NCBI RefSeq assembly: GCF_012689525.1
Contig: NZ_CP051516.1
Location: forward strand, 372,001 to 436,000
DNA length: 64,000 nt
Source of the DNA: Paraburkholderia aromaticivorans
Lineage (GTDB): Bacteria; Pseudomonadota; Gammaproteobacteria; Burkholderiales; Burkholderiaceae
Direction of reading: 5' to 3'
Made by a program: the position numbers and the translations under genes. Below are positions 37,799 to 47,348 of this stretch, piece after piece. Under the pieces are notes generated by a model, which had not been told where the DNA came from, did no database searches, and worked only from the letters and a program-made list of their open reading frames with translations. Within the stretch, counting starts at the first letter, position 1, and every line of letters begins with the position of its first letter.

Positions 37799-38668
37799 AT
37801 GTCGACCGATCACAGCTTTATCCTCAAACTGTCGTGCGCCGACCGGCCCGGCATCGTTCACGCCGTGTCGGGCTTTCTGTTCGAGCGTGGCAGCAATATT
37901 CTCGACTCCGCGCAGTTCGGCGACAGCCGCACCGGCGAGTTCTTCATGCGCGTGCATTTTCAGCAGGTGGGCGGCGATCCGGGGCTGGAGGCGTTGCGCA
38001 CGTCGTTTGCGTCGCTCGCCGAGCAGTTCGGCATGCGCTGGGAATTGCACGATGCGTCGGTGAAGCCGCGTGTGGTGATCATGGTGTCGAAGATCGGCCA
38101 TTGCCTGAACGATCTGCTGTTCCGCTATCGCACCGGCCAGTTGGGTATCGAGATTCCGGCGATCATCTCGAACCACAAGGAGTTCTACCAGCTCGCCGCC
38201 AGCTACGACATTCCGTTCCATCATTTCCCGCTGATGGGCGCCGCGCCCGATGCGAAGGCCGCGCAGGAAGCGCGCGTGCTCGAAGTGATCGACGAGCATC
38301 AAGCCGACCTGGTCGTGCTCGCGCGCTACATGCAGATTCTGTCGCCGAAGCTGTGCGAAGCGTTGACGGGCCGCGCGATCAACATTCATCACTCGTTCCT
38401 GCCGAGCTTCAAGGGAGCGAAGCCGTACTACCAGGCGTTCGACCGCGGCGTGAAACTGATCGGCGCGACCGCCCATTACGTGACGACGGATCTCGACGAA
38501 GGTCCGATCATCGAGCAGGAAGTGGAGCGCGTCGACCACAGCATGACGCCGGAGCAGTTGACGGCGATCGGCCGCGACGTCGAGTGCGTGACGCTGGCGC
38601 GCGCGGTGAAGTGGCACGTGGAGCATCGCGTCGTGTTGAACGGCAGCAAGACGGTGGTGTTTCGCTAA
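37799..38668 (+). CDS. purU: Formyltetrahydrofolate deformylase
   Basis: PurU, 289 residues, hydrolyses 10-formyl-THF to formate and THF, balancing one-carbon pools. An N-terminal ACT domain (LKLSCADRPGIVHAVSGFLF) is followed by the formyltransferase-like domain with SNHKEFYQLA, ARYMQILSP and INIHHSFLPSFKGAKPY, which includes the catalytic Asn and His; the aspartate lies in TTDLDEGPI. ATG 37799 is chosen by family length. A strong terminator follows. Confidence 0.96.
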   Translation: MSTDHSFILKLSCADRPGIVHAVSGFLFERGSNILDSAQFGDSRTGEFFMRVHFQQVGGDPGLEALRTSFASLAEQFGMRWELHDASVKPRVVIMVSKIGHCLNDLLFRYRTGQLGIEIPAIISNHKEFYQLAASYDIPFHHFPLMGAAPDAKAAQEARVLEVIDEHQADLVVLARYMQILSPKLCEALTGRAINIHHSFLPSFKGAKPYYQAFDRGVKLIGATAHYVTTDLDEGPIIEQEVERVDHSMTPEQLTAIGRDVECVTLARAVKWHVEHRVVLNGSKTVVFR

Positions 38669-38697
38669 AGCCGTTGCTAGCAGGTTTCGCGGTAGAG

Positions 38698-38732
38698 GGC
38701 GGCGTCCGGATAATTCCGGCGCCGCCTTTTTT
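38698..38732 (+). terminator. Terminator after purU
   Basis: GGCGGC (38698-38703) pairs with GCCGCC (38721-38726), enclosing an inner TCCGG/CCGG(C) stem, followed by six T on the plus strand. Confidence 0.88.
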
Positions 38733-38744
38733 GTTTGCCCGCGA

Positions 38745-39971
38745 TTATGAGCGCGCCGCGGACCGGCCCGCGTCACGCGCGAGATTGGCGTTTTGCGCCG
38801 AACGGCGGCGCGCGTTCAGTTTCTTCAGCCAGATCAGCAGTCCCGTCGCGCTCAGCACGGCGACCGCGATGCCGACAGCGCTAATCAGAATCCGTCCGCC
38901 GAGACCGAGGATGCGTCCCGAATGCAGAGGGAATTGCACCTGCACGAAGATATCGCCCGCCGTGCCCTTGCCGGGAATCTGCGCGCCGAGTTGCTTGCCG
39001 GTGGCCGCGTCCCAATACATCCACGGATTGCCGAGGCCCAAATCACCATGATCGTTGCCGGTCGCGTAGAAACCGACGCCGTATGCATGCAGGAATTCCG
39101 CGTAATAGATACCGCCCGGTGCGACGCTCAGGTTCTGTGCCTTGCCTGCTTGCTCGGCCAATTGCACGATGCGCTCGCGACTCAACACCGTATCGCCCGG
39201 TTGCGGGGCGCGCAGGATTTCCGGGTTGTTGATCGGGTCCGGCGTGAGCTTCGAGAACAGTGACACGATTGGGCGCACCACCGGCGCTGAGAGATCCATC
39301 GACACCGATGTCAGCGCAACGATCATCAGCACGCCCCAGATCCACACGCCGCCTGAGCGGTGCAAATCGAAAGTGAACGTATAGCCGCCGCGCCCGAGGC
39401 GGAACGCCAACGACTTGCGCCACGCCTTGACGCTCGGAAACGACAGCCACAGCGCGATCACGCTGTCGAACAGCCAGATCATGCCGACCATTCCCATTAA
39501 CCACGTGCCGATGTCGACGCCGCCCGTAAACGGCAGTTGCAGCGTGTAGTGGAGCTTGTAGATGAACGGGATCAGATTGAGCCGCGAGAGCGAGACGACG
39601 CCCCATTCGCGGCGTCCCTGGATCTCGCCGGTGGCGGGGTCGACGGCAATCTGATTGAAGTCGAGCGGGTAGGGCTTCTGCGTGGCTGGGTTGGTCCGCG
39701 GCAGCACCATCATTTGCAGCGTATGGCCAGGCTCGGCCGCCAGCGGCAGATACGTCACCTGAAGACGCGAATCGGCGGCTTCCACGCGGCGCGCCAACTC
39801 CAGGCCCGACAGCGCCGGACCGGCGGTGCGGGCTTTGAAGAAGGATGGGTTCAGCGCCGCATCGAGCTCATGGTCCCACGCGATGATCGCGCCAGTCAGG
39901 CCGGCGACGAACAGAAACAGCGCTGTGGCAACACCGAACCAGCGGTGCAGGCGGACGAGTTGGCGCCTCAT
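38745..39971 (-). CDS. PepSY-domain membrane protein (iron-uptake-associated family)
   Basis: A 408-residue protein with four predicted membrane helices: near residues 12-30 (VATALFLFVAGLTGAIIAW), 150-175, 205-225 and a C-terminal one (LISAVGIAVAVLSATGLLIWL). Two PepSY-type periplasmic segments lie between. The family (PiuB/FoxB-like, HRWFG N-terminal histidines) includes inner-membrane proteins that reduce ferric siderophores in the periplasm and are often next to TonB receptors; no receptor is nearby here. A Fur-box-like palindrome upstream supports iron control. Confidence 0.88.
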   Translation of the reverse strand: MRRQLVRLHRWFGVATALFLFVAGLTGAIIAWDHELDAALNPSFFKARTAGPALSGLELARRVEAADSRLQVTYLPLAAEPGHTLQMMVLPRTNPATQKPYPLDFNQIAVDPATGEIQGRREWGVVSLSRLNLIPFIYKLHYTLQLPFTGGVDIGTWLMGMVGMIWLFDSVIALWLSFPSVKAWRKSLAFRLGRGGYTFTFDLHRSGGVWIWGVLMIVALTSVSMDLSAPVVRPIVSLFSKLTPDPINNPEILRAPQPGDTVLSRERIVQLAEQAGKAQNLSVAPGGIYYAEFLHAYGVGFYATGNDHGDLGLGNPWMYWDAATGKQLGAQIPGKGTAGDIFVQVQFPLHSGRILGLGGRILISAVGIAVAVLSATGLLIWLKKLNARRRSAQNANLARDAGRSAARS

Positions 39972-40033
39972 GGGCGAGCCGTCGCCACGGAGCGGGAATT
40001 CGAACGGGGTGTCACGACAGAGGCTTGACGTAA

Positions 40034-40050
40034 ATGGGAATTGTTCGCAT
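40034..40050 (-). promoter_or_regulatory. Candidate Fur box upstream of the PepSY gene
   Basis: ATGGGAATTGTTCGCAT is an imperfect 17-bp palindrome (ATGnGAAnnnTTCnCAT) sharing 13 of 17 positions with the common Fur-box form ATGAGAATCATTCTCAT. It lies 63-79 bases upstream of the ATG at 39971. Confidence 0.5.
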
Positions 40051-40103
40051 CTTACGGGAGACTTGCCGCGGACTGCAAGTTTTCCGTAAACGCGCGGCCA
40101 ATG

Positions 40104-40126
40104 AAAAGCGGCGCCGAAGCGCCGCT
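40104..40126 (-). terminator. Terminator after the AI-2E family gene
   Basis: On the minus strand AGCGGCGC and GCGCCGCT close a TTCG tetraloop and are followed by TTTT. It begins 32 bases past the gene's stop. Confidence 0.85.
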
Positions 40127-40157
40127 GTTTTTGACTAGCGGGCCGCTCGCCGCCGCC

Positions 40158-41243
40158 TCAAACCAGCCGCAAGTAAATCAATTCCCGCTTGATGTACGCA
40201 TAGAAAATCGGCGCCGCGATCACGCCGGGAAGACCGAACGCGGCTTCCATGATGAGCATGGCGATCAGCAATTCCCACGCGCGCGCTTCGATCTGTCCGC
40301 CGACAATGCGCGCGTTCAGAAAGTACTCGAGCTTGTGAATCAGGATCAGGAACACGAGCGACATGATCGCCGCCGGAAAGCTCACCGAGAGCGCCACCGC
40401 GACGATGATCGTGTTCGAGATCAGATTGCCGATCACCGGCAGCAAGCCGACGATGAACGTGACCAGCACCAGCGTCTTCGACAACGGCAGCGTGTCGTGG
40501 AAGATCGGCAGGATCACCAGCAGGAAGATGCCGGTGAAGACCGCGTTGATCGCGGAAATCTTCACCTGGGCGAACACGATGCGGCGAAACGCATCGGCGA
40601 AACGTGTCACGCGTGTGACGAACGCCGTGGACAGCGGCAGCCGTTGCATATGCTTCTGCGCGCCGACCGCGATGATCGCGCCGATGATCATGCCGATCAG
40701 GATATGCGTGAACGCGCGCGCCGCCGTCTTGCCGCTTTGCTGGAGCATGTTGGCATGCGTCTGCATCAGCTCCGCCGCCTTGGTCTTCATCTGTTCGGTA
40801 TCGACCGGCAGATAGTTGGCGACGAATTGCGGAATCCGTCCGCGCGCCTGGTCGATCAGCTGCATGGCCTGGTCGAGCAGTTTCTGCACGCTCGGCACAT
40901 CGTTCTCGAAATGCTCGATGATGCCGAGCGTGAGGCCCGTCAGCGCGCCCACGATTAGCGCGGACAGGAACACCACCGCGAGCCAGCGCGCCCGCTTGCT
41001 CGACATATGGCGCTCGATGCGCGGCGCGATCGTGTGGACTAGTTGGAACACCAGCAGCCCGGCGAGCAACGCGCCGAGCAGCCGCAGTTCGATGACCGCC
41101 CACATGCCGAACAGCATCACGATGTAGCTGCCGACTTCGACTGCCGACAGCTTCGGCAGGCTCATGTCGCTCGTCAGCCTGACCGGGCGTGGGCGTAGGT
41201 CCTGCACTTGCCCGTCGTCGCGCGCCTGATTCCGCTTGGCCAT
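40158..41243 (-). CDS. AI-2E family transporter (TqsA/PerM-like)
   Basis: A 361-residue inner-membrane protein of the PF01594 family. It has a typical layout: two N-terminal helices (VGSYIVMLFGMWAVIELRLL), a long amphipathic periplasmic or cytoplasmic stretch (about 125-185) and five or six C-terminal helices including VTFIVGLLPVIGNLISN and GLPGVIAAPIFYAYIKREL. Members export autoinducer-2 or act as sodium/proton antiporters; the substrate here is not inferable. 34 bases after uvrA on the same strand. Confidence 0.88.
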   Translation of the reverse strand: MAKRNQARDDGQVQDLRPRPVRLTSDMSLPKLSAVEVGSYIVMLFGMWAVIELRLLGALLAGLLVFQLVHTIAPRIERHMSSKRARWLAVVFLSALIVGALTGLTLGIIEHFENDVPSVQKLLDQAMQLIDQARGRIPQFVANYLPVDTEQMKTKAAELMQTHANMLQQSGKTAARAFTHILIGMIIGAIIAVGAQKHMQRLPLSTAFVTRVTRFADAFRRIVFAQVKISAINAVFTGIFLLVILPIFHDTLPLSKTLVLVTFIVGLLPVIGNLISNTIIVAVALSVSFPAAIMSLVFLILIHKLEYFLNARIVGGQIEARAWELLIAMLIMEAAFGLPGVIAAPIFYAYIKRELIYLRLV

Positions 41244-41277
41244 GGCTTATTCCGTCTCCAACCCGAGTTGTGCAGCG

Positions 41278-44151
41278 TTACTTTTTACTGGCCGCGCGTT
41301 TCAGCAGAGGCGCCAGGTACTTACCGGTAAAACTTGCCTTCGACTTCGCCACCTGCTCCGGCGTACCCTGGGCAATGATCTGCCCGCCGCCGGCCCCGCC
41401 TTCCGGACCGAGATCGATGACCCAGTCCGCAGTCTTTATTACATCGAGATTATGCTCGATGATCACGACGGTATTACCCTGGTCGCGTAATCGATGAATC
41501 ACTTCGAGCAACAAAGCGATGTCATGAAAGTGCAGGCCGGTGGTCGGCTCGTCAAGTATGTATAGCGTGCGACCTGTGTCACGCTTGCTCAGTTCCAAAG
41601 ATAGTTTGACGCGCTGTGCCTCGCCGCCCGACAGCGTGGTGGCCGACTGGCCCAGCCGGATATAGCCCAAACCAACGTCTAGCAAGGTTTTCAGCTTGCG
41701 TGCGACGACCGGCACCGGCTTGAAGAACTCATAGGCGTTCTCCACCGTCATGTCGAGTACTTCGCTGATGTTCTTGCCTTTGTACTGCACGTCCAGCGTT
41801 TCGCGGTTGTAGCGCTTGCCGTGACAGACGTCGCACGGCACGTACACGTCCGGCAAAAAGTGCATCTCGACCTTTAGCACGCCGTCGCCCTGACAAGATT
41901 CGCAGCGGCCGCCTTTCACGTTGAACGAGAAGCGGCCAGCCTCATAGCCGCGCTCCTTCGCTGCCGGTACGCCCGCGAACAGTTCGCGGATCGGCGTGAA
42001 GAGGCCCGTGTAGGTGGCCGGGTTCGAGCGCGGTGTGCGGCCGATCGGCGACTGGTCGACGTTGATGACCTTGTCGAAATGCTCCAGGCCCTCGATCGAT
42101 TCGTACGGCGCCGGCTCCGTGGCCGAGCCGTACAGGTGATGCGCGACCGCGTGATACAGCGTGTCGTTGATGAGCGTGGACTTGCCCGAACCGGACACGC
42201 CGGTCACGCAGGTGAGCAAGCCGACCGGTAGATCCAGTGACACATGCTGCAGATTGTTGCCGTACGCCTCGACGATTCGCAGGCGCTTATCGTCGGGCTC
42301 CTTGCGTTCGTCCGGGAACTCGATGTTGCGCGCGCCGGACATGTATTGCCCGGTCATCGACGCCGCGTTCGCTTGCACCTGTTTGGGCGTGCCCTCGGCG
42401 ATCACCATGCCGCCGTGTTCGCCCGCGCCCGGACCCATGTCGACCACGTAGTCGGCCATGCGGATCATGTCTTCGTCGTGTTCGACGACGATCACGGAGT
42501 TGCCGAGGTCGCGCAGATGCTTGAGCGTGGCGATCAGCCGGTCGTTATCTCGCTGATGCAGACCGATGGACGGCTCGTCCAGCACATACATCACGCCGGT
42601 CAGCCCCGAGCCGATTTGCGACGCGAGGCGAATGCGCTGCGCCTCGCCGCCGGACAGTGTCTCCGCGCTGCGTTCGAGCGACAGGTAATCCAGCCCGACG
42701 TTATTCAGGAACATCAGCCGCGCGACGATTTCCTTGACCACCTTGTCGGCGATTTCGCGCTTGGAGCCTTCCAGGCGCAGCGTCTGAAAATAGCCGAGCG
42801 CGTCGCGCAGCGGCCAGCCGCTGATTTCGAAGATGCCGCGCGCGTCGCTGTCCGAGCCGATCCGCACGAAGCGCGCTTCGCGCCGCAGCCGCGTGCCGGC
42901 GCAGGCCGGGCAGGGCTGGTTGTTCTGATACTTGGCGAGCTCTTCGCGCACCGCGACCGAATCGGTCTCGCGGTAACGCCGCTCCAGATTCGGGATGATC
43001 CCTTCGAATACATGCTCGCGCACCGAAGTGCGGCCACGTTCGTTGATGTACGAGAACGGGATCTCCTGCTTGCCCGAACCGAACAGCAGGATCTTGCGGA
43101 CTTTCTCCGGCAAGTCTTCGACGGCCGTGTCGATGTCGAACTCGTAGAACGCCGCGAGACTCTGCAGCATCTGGAAGTAGAACTGATTGCGCCGGTCCCA
43201 GCCCTTCACCGCGCCGGCCGCGAGCGACAGCGACGGATGCGCGACCACCCGCTTCGGATCGAAGAAAGTGATCTGGCCGAGGCCGTCGCATTCCGGGCAT
43301 GCGCCCATCGGATTGTTGAACGAGAAGAGGCGCGGCTCCAGTTCCTGCAACGAGTACGAGCAGATCGGGCAGGCGAATTTCGAGCTGAACAGCTTCTCCT
43401 TGTCCGTGTCCATTTGGAGCGCGATCGCGCGGCCGTCGGCGAGACGCAGTGCCGTTTCAAACGATTCCGCGAGACGCTGCTTCATGTCGGGGCGCACTTT
43501 CAGGCGGTCCACGACCACGTCGATGGTGTGCTTGTCGTTCTTCTTCAGCTTCGGCAGCGAATCGACTTCATAGATCTTCGCGACGCCTTCATTGGCGGTG
43601 CCGCCGCCCGAGCGCACGCGAAAACGGATAAAGCCTTGCGCCTGCATTTCCTCGAACAGTTCGACGTGCTCGCCCTTGCGGTCCGCCACAACGGGCGCGA
43701 GGATCATGAGCTTCGTTTCTTCCGGCAACGCGAGCGCCGCGTCGACCATCTGCGAGACGCTTTGCGCTTCCAGCGGAATTTCGTGGTCCGGACAGTAAGG
43801 CGTGCCGACCCGTGCGAACAATAGTCGCAGGTAGTCGTGAATCTCGGTGACGGTGCCGACCGTGGAACGCGGGTTGTGCGAGGTCGCCTTCTGCTCGATC
43901 GAGATCGCCGGCGACAGGCCTTCGATCAGATCGACGTCCGGTTTCTCCATCAATTGCAGGAACTGGCGTGCGTAGGCGGAGAGACTTTCGACGTAGCGCC
44001 GTTGTCCTTCCGCATAGAGCGTGTCGAACGCCAGCGACGATTTGCCCGAGCCTGAAAGGCCCGTGATGACAACGAGCTTGTGACGGGGTAAGTCGAGGTT
44101 GACGTTCTTCAGGTTGTGGGTGCGAGCCCCACGAATACGGATTTGTTCCAC
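41278..44151 (-). CDS. uvrA: Excinuclease ABC subunit A
   Basis: UvrA, 957 residues, recognises DNA damage in nucleotide excision repair. It has two ABC ATPase modules: first Walker A GLSGSGKS at residues 31-38, second [13 protein letters not shown] near 660. The signatures are [14 protein letters not shown] and [13 protein letters not shown]. Zinc-binding cysteines include CPICSYSL...CPEC and CESCQGDG...CDVC. The C-terminus [20 protein letters not shown] is normal. It diverges from an MFS gene followed by ssb, a conserved betaproteobacterial grouping. Confidence 0.98.
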   Translation of the reverse strand: MEQIRIRGARTHNLKNVNLDLPRHKLVVITGLSGSGKSSLAFDTLYAEGQRRYVESLSAYARQFLQLMEKPDVDLIEGLSPAISIEQKATSHNPRSTVGTVTEIHDYLRLLFARVGTPYCPDHEIPLEAQSVSQMVDAALALPEETKLMILAPVVADRKGEHVELFEEMQAQGFIRFRVRSGGGTANEGVAKIYEVDSLPKLKKNDKHTIDVVVDRLKVRPDMKQRLAESFETALRLADGRAIALQMDTDKEKLFSSKFACPICSYSLQELEPRLFSFNNPMGACPECDGLGQITFFDPKRVVAHPSLSLAAGAVKGWDRRNQFYFQMLQSLAAFYEFDIDTAVEDLPEKVRKILLFGSGKQEIPFSYINERGRTSVREHVFEGIIPNLERRYRETDSVAVREELAKYQNNQPCPACAGTRLRREARFVRIGSDSDARGIFEISGWPLRDALGYFQTLRLEGSKREIADKVVKEIVARLMFLNNVGLDYLSLERSAETLSGGEAQRIRLASQIGSGLTGVMYVLDEPSIGLHQRDNDRLIATLKHLRDLGNSVIVVEHDEDMIRMADYVVDMGPGAGEHGGMVIAEGTPKQVQANAASMTGQYMSGARNIEFPDERKEPDDKRLRIVEAYGNNLQHVSLDLPVGLLTCVTGVSGSGKSTLINDTLYHAVAHHLYGSATEPAPYESIEGLEHFDKVINVDQSPIGRTPRSNPATYTGLFTPIRELFAGVPAAKERGYEAGRFSFNVKGGRCESCQGDGVLKVEMHFLPDVYVPCDVCHGKRYNRETLDVQYKGKNISEVLDMTVENAYEFFKPVPVVARKLKTLLDVGLGYIRLGQSATTLSGGEAQRVKLSLELSKRDTGRTLYILDEPTTGLHFHDIALLLEVIHRLRDQGNTVVIIEHNLDVIKTADWVIDLGPEGGAGGGQIIAQGTPEQVAKSKASFTGKYLAPLLKRAASKK

Positions 44152-44495
44152 GGATTTATTCCATGAACTGGCGGAAAGAGGAAGAGGCTAAACCTGCTAC
44201 TATAACGACTTTTCAAGACCGCCGTTACGGCTTCCTGACAGCCTGAAGAGGCGTTGAGGCGAGCTGTAAGGCAGCGGTCCAGCGCCGCGGGGAAGAGGTC
44301 TAACTGGGGCCGTTTTCCGCGAGTACAAGGCAACACGAGGCACCGCGAGGCGCCAGCGGGAATGCAGGAAGGCCGTCGGCTCGAGCGCCGCGCCGCTGCC
44401 GGCCCGCCGTCTTGCGGTAAGCCGCGCGGTCGTGACCGCTCCGCCGCTGTGCCCGTCCGCGGTGTGCCGCCCAGCTCAATCAACGAACGCTCCCG
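44152..44495. other. Divergent intergenic region uvrA / MFS transporter
   Basis: 344 bases that must carry the promoters of uvrA and the MFS gene. I searched both strands by eye for a LexA box (CTGT-N8-ACAG) and did not find one. No convincing gene or terminator is present. Confidence 0.4.
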
Positions 44496-45683
44496 ATGTC
44501 CAATCCGTCCGCCATCTCCTCACGCATGAGCGCGCCTGAACTGCGCGCGACCGTGTCGCTTGCCGCGATCTTCGCGCTGCGCATGCTGGGTCTCTTCATG
44601 ATCATGCCGGTGTTCTCGATCTACGCGAGGACCATCCCGGGCGGCGACAACGTGCTGCTGGTGGGTATCGCGCTCGGCGCGTACGGCGTGACGCAGTCCA
44701 TGCTGTACATCTTCTATGGCTGGGTCTCCGACAAGATCGGCCGCAAACCGGTCATTGCGACCGGTTTGCTGATTTTCGCGATCGGCAGCTTCGTCGCGGC
44801 GGGCGCGCACGACATGACGTGGATCATCGTCGGGCGGGTGATTCAGGGCATGGGCGCGGTGTCGTCGGCGGTAATCGCGTTTATCGCCGACCTTACCGCA
44901 GAGGAGCATCGCACCAAGGCCATGGCCATGGTGGGTGCGAGTATCGGTGTGTCGTTCGCGGTGGCGATCGTCGGTGCGCCGATCGTGTTCCAGTGGGTCG
45001 GCATGAGCGGTTTGTTCACGCTGGTAGGCATTTTCTCGATTCTGGCGATCGGCGTGGTGCTGTGGATCGTGCCCGATGCGCCGAAGCCGGTGCACGTGCG
45101 CGCGCCGTTCGCCGAGGTATTGCACAACGTCGAACTGCTGCGTCTGAACTTCGGCGTGCTCGTGCTGCATGCCACGCAAACCGCGCTGTTCCTCGTCGTG
45201 CCGCGCATTCTCGAAGCCGGCGGCTTGCCCGTCGCGTCGCATTGGAAGGTGTATTTGCCGGTCATGGGCCTTTCGTTCGTGATGATGGTGCCCGCGATCA
45301 TCGCCGCCGAAAAGCGCGGCAAAATGAAGATCGTGCTGCTGTCCGCGATCGGTCTTATCCTGATCGGCCAGTTGTTATTGGGCGTCGCTCCGCATACGAT
45401 TCTGAGTGTGGCGGCGATCCTTTTTGTGTACTTTCTCGGCTTCAATATTCTTGAGGCTTCGCAGCCTTCGCTGGTGTCGAAACTGGCGCCGGGCACGCGC
45501 AAGGGCGCGGCCGCCGGCGTGTACAACACCACGCAGTCGATCGGTCTTGCGCTGGGCGGCGTGGTCGGCGGTTGGCTGCTGAAAGTGGATGGTCAGAGCG
45601 CTGTCTTTTTTACGTGTTCGGGGCTCGTCTTGTGCTGGCTTATAATCGCCGCAAAGATGAAACAGCCGCCGCGCAAAGCGTAA
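44496..45683 (+). CDS. MFS transporter (YajR-like)
   Basis: A 395-residue major facilitator with twelve predicted helices. The motif A between helices 2 and 3 reads GWVSDKIGRKPVI, and helix 1 contains FALRMLGLFMIMPVFSIYA, typical of YajR-like drug/H+ antiporters. It lacks the C-terminal YAM domain of E. coli YajR. Substrate unknown. It lies between uvrA and ssb, and ssb follows by 136 bases. Confidence 0.88.
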   Translation: MSNPSAISSRMSAPELRATVSLAAIFALRMLGLFMIMPVFSIYARTIPGGDNVLLVGIALGAYGVTQSMLYIFYGWVSDKIGRKPVIATGLLIFAIGSFVAAGAHDMTWIIVGRVIQGMGAVSSAVIAFIADLTAEEHRTKAMAMVGASIGVSFAVAIVGAPIVFQWVGMSGLFTLVGIFSILAIGVVLWIVPDAPKPVHVRAPFAEVLHNVELLRLNFGVLVLHATQTALFLVVPRILEAGGLPVASHWKVYLPVMGLSFVMMVPAIIAAEKRGKMKIVLLSAIGLILIGQLLLGVAPHTILSVAAILFVYFLGFNILEASQPSLVSKLAPGTRKGAAAGVYNTTQSIGLALGGVVGGWLLKVDGQSAVFFTCSGLVLCWLIIAAKMKQPPRKA

Positions 45684-45819
45684 ACCGGCGCATCCCGAAC
45701 TTACCCAGAACTCACCCGGCGGCGGGCAGAGGCGCAGTTCCGGTCTCGGGCCTGCCGGCCCTGAAACGCGAAACCGCGTATTGCCGCGCCGCCCGTAATG
45801 GAATCAACAGGAGAAACTC

Positions 45820-46368
45820 ATGGCATCCGTGAACAAGGTCATTCTCGTCGGCAATCTCGGAGCCGATCCGGAAGTCCGTTATCTTCCGAGCGGCGACGCA
45901 GTGGCGAACATCCGCCTTGCAACGACGGATCGGTACAAGGACAAGGCGTCCGGCGAAATGAAGGAAGCGACCGAATGGCACCGCGTGTCGTTCTTCGGCC
46001 GCCTCGCGGAAATTGTGTCCGAATATTTGAAGAAGGGCTCGTCGGTGTACCTGGAAGGGCGCATCCGCACCCGTAAGTGGCAGGCGCAAGACGGCACCGA
46101 CCGTTACTCGACGGAAATCGTCGCCGAACAGATGCAAATGCTGGGCGGCCGTGGCGGTTCGATGGGCGGCGGTGGCGACGAAGGCGGCTACAGCCGTGGC
46201 GAACCGTCGGAGCGTAGCGGCGGCGGTGGTGGCGGTGGCCGCGCGGTGTCGGGCGGCGGTGCGCGTGGCGGCAGCGGTGGTGGTGGCGGTGGCGGTGGTG
46301 GCGCAAGCCGTCCGAGCGCGCCGGCCGGCGGCGGGTTTGATGAGATGGATGACGATATTCCGTTCTAA
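45820..46368 (+). CDS. ssb: Single-stranded DNA-binding protein
   Basis: SSB, 182 residues. The OB fold covers residues 1-110 ([47 protein letters not shown]). A glycine-rich linker with repeated GGGG runs (about 115-170) leads to the acidic C-terminal tip DDDIPF, which recruits partner proteins. GGAG lies upstream of the ATG, and a strong terminator follows. Confidence 0.98.
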   Translation: MASVNKVILVGNLGADPEVRYLPSGDAVANIRLATTDRYKDKASGEMKEATEWHRVSFFGRLAEIVSEYLKKGSSVYLEGRIRTRKWQAQDGTDRYSTEIVAEQMQMLGGRGGSMGGGGDEGGYSRGEPSERSGGGGGGGRAVSGGGARGGSGGGGGGGGGASRPSAPAGGGFDEMDDDIPF

Positions 46369-46396
46369 ATCATCCGCGTTCGCACCGAATCGATGC

Positions 46397-46427
46397 AAAA
46401 ACCCCGCTCAACCAGCGGGGTTTTTTT
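46397..46427 (+). terminator. Terminator after ssb
   Basis: AACCCCGCT and AGCGGGGTT (46400-46408/46414-46422) form a stem with a five-base loop, followed by T residues on the plus strand; an A run on the other side lets it also work in reverse. Confidence 0.92.
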
Positions 46428-46658
46428 GCGCGTCGATAAGGCAGGCAGCACGGGCGTTTCACCTCACCCGCTGACCACCTGCCAGGGATAAACCTGGGTC
46501 ACGAGCACTGGCGTGCCTCAGCGGCGCATTTGCCCCAGTTACGCGCCGTCTCCACGAATGCCGCCTTGACATTCAGCCGCCCGACGCCAATACTCAAATC
46601 ACACTTTGTACGGACAAAGTAACAAATGCAGATAAGTCACTCGAAACAGGAGACAAAC

Positions 46659-47159
46659 ATGGAATCCGACGTCGCAGTCAAAAATCGCATTCGCGCCAGC
46701 TACGGCCGCTACCTCGAAGATTTTCAGGTCGGCGATATCTACGAACACCGCCCTGGGCGCACCATCACCGAAGCTGACAACATCCACTTCTCGCTACTGA
46801 CGATGAACTTCCATCCGATGCACTGCGATGCCGCCTACGCCGCCCAAAGCGAATTCGGCCGCCTGCTCGTCAATAGCGGTCTGACGGTTGCCGTGGTGCT
46901 GGGTCTGTCGGTGAACGACGTCAGCGGCAAGGCAATCGCCAACCTCGGCTGGAAAGAGATTCGTCTGACCGGCCCGGTGTTCTGTGGCGATACGATCTAT
47001 GCAGAATCCGAAGTGCTCGAAAAGCGTGAGTCGAAGTCGCGTCCGGGGCAGGGCATCGTCACCGTGCAAACCCGCGCGTTCAAGCAGGACGGCACGCCGA
47101 TCATGGATTTCGTGCGCAGCGCACTAGTGCCGGCACGTGGGCACGGAGTCGGCGACTGA
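46659..47159 (+). CDS. MaoC-family (R)-specific enoyl-CoA hydratase-like protein
   Basis: A 166-residue single hot-dog domain. The hydratase motif region reads ITEADNIHFSLLTMNFHPMHCD, with the Asp/Asn and His arrangement used by MaoC hydratases for water addition to an enoyl-CoA. The start ATG 46659 has AGGAG nine bases upstream. It opens a seven-gene set with an MFS transporter, PrpD-like protein, acyl-CoA dehydrogenase, CoA transferase and CitE-like lyase. In that context hydration of itaconyl-CoA or mesaconyl-CoA to citramalyl-CoA is the best guess; this is inferred from neighbours. Confidence 0.88.
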   Translation: MESDVAVKNRIRASYGRYLEDFQVGDIYEHRPGRTITEADNIHFSLLTMNFHPMHCDAAYAAQSEFGRLLVNSGLTVAVVLGLSVNDVSGKAIANLGWKEIRLTGPVFCGDTIYAESEVLEKRESKSRPGQGIVTVQTRAFKQDGTPIMDFVRSALVPARGHGVGD

Positions 47160-47348
47160 TTGACGCGTTGTCCGGCGTGAACCGCCGCATGTTCGGGCCG
47201 AACGCCCGCACAGTCTGAGAACGACCAGCAGCAAAACAGCGCATACCTGCCAGCAAGAGCAGCCAGCGCGTGGCTTCCGGCGGCGCCCGAACAGGCGTCG
47301 CGATGCGGCGAGCGTCAACGCGGCCGCACGCACACCAAGGAGACAAAG

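Noticed and set aside
42244-43824. 526-codon plus-strand frame opposite uvrA
   Set aside because: UvrA motifs on the minus strand are unambiguous; the antisense translation has no family features.
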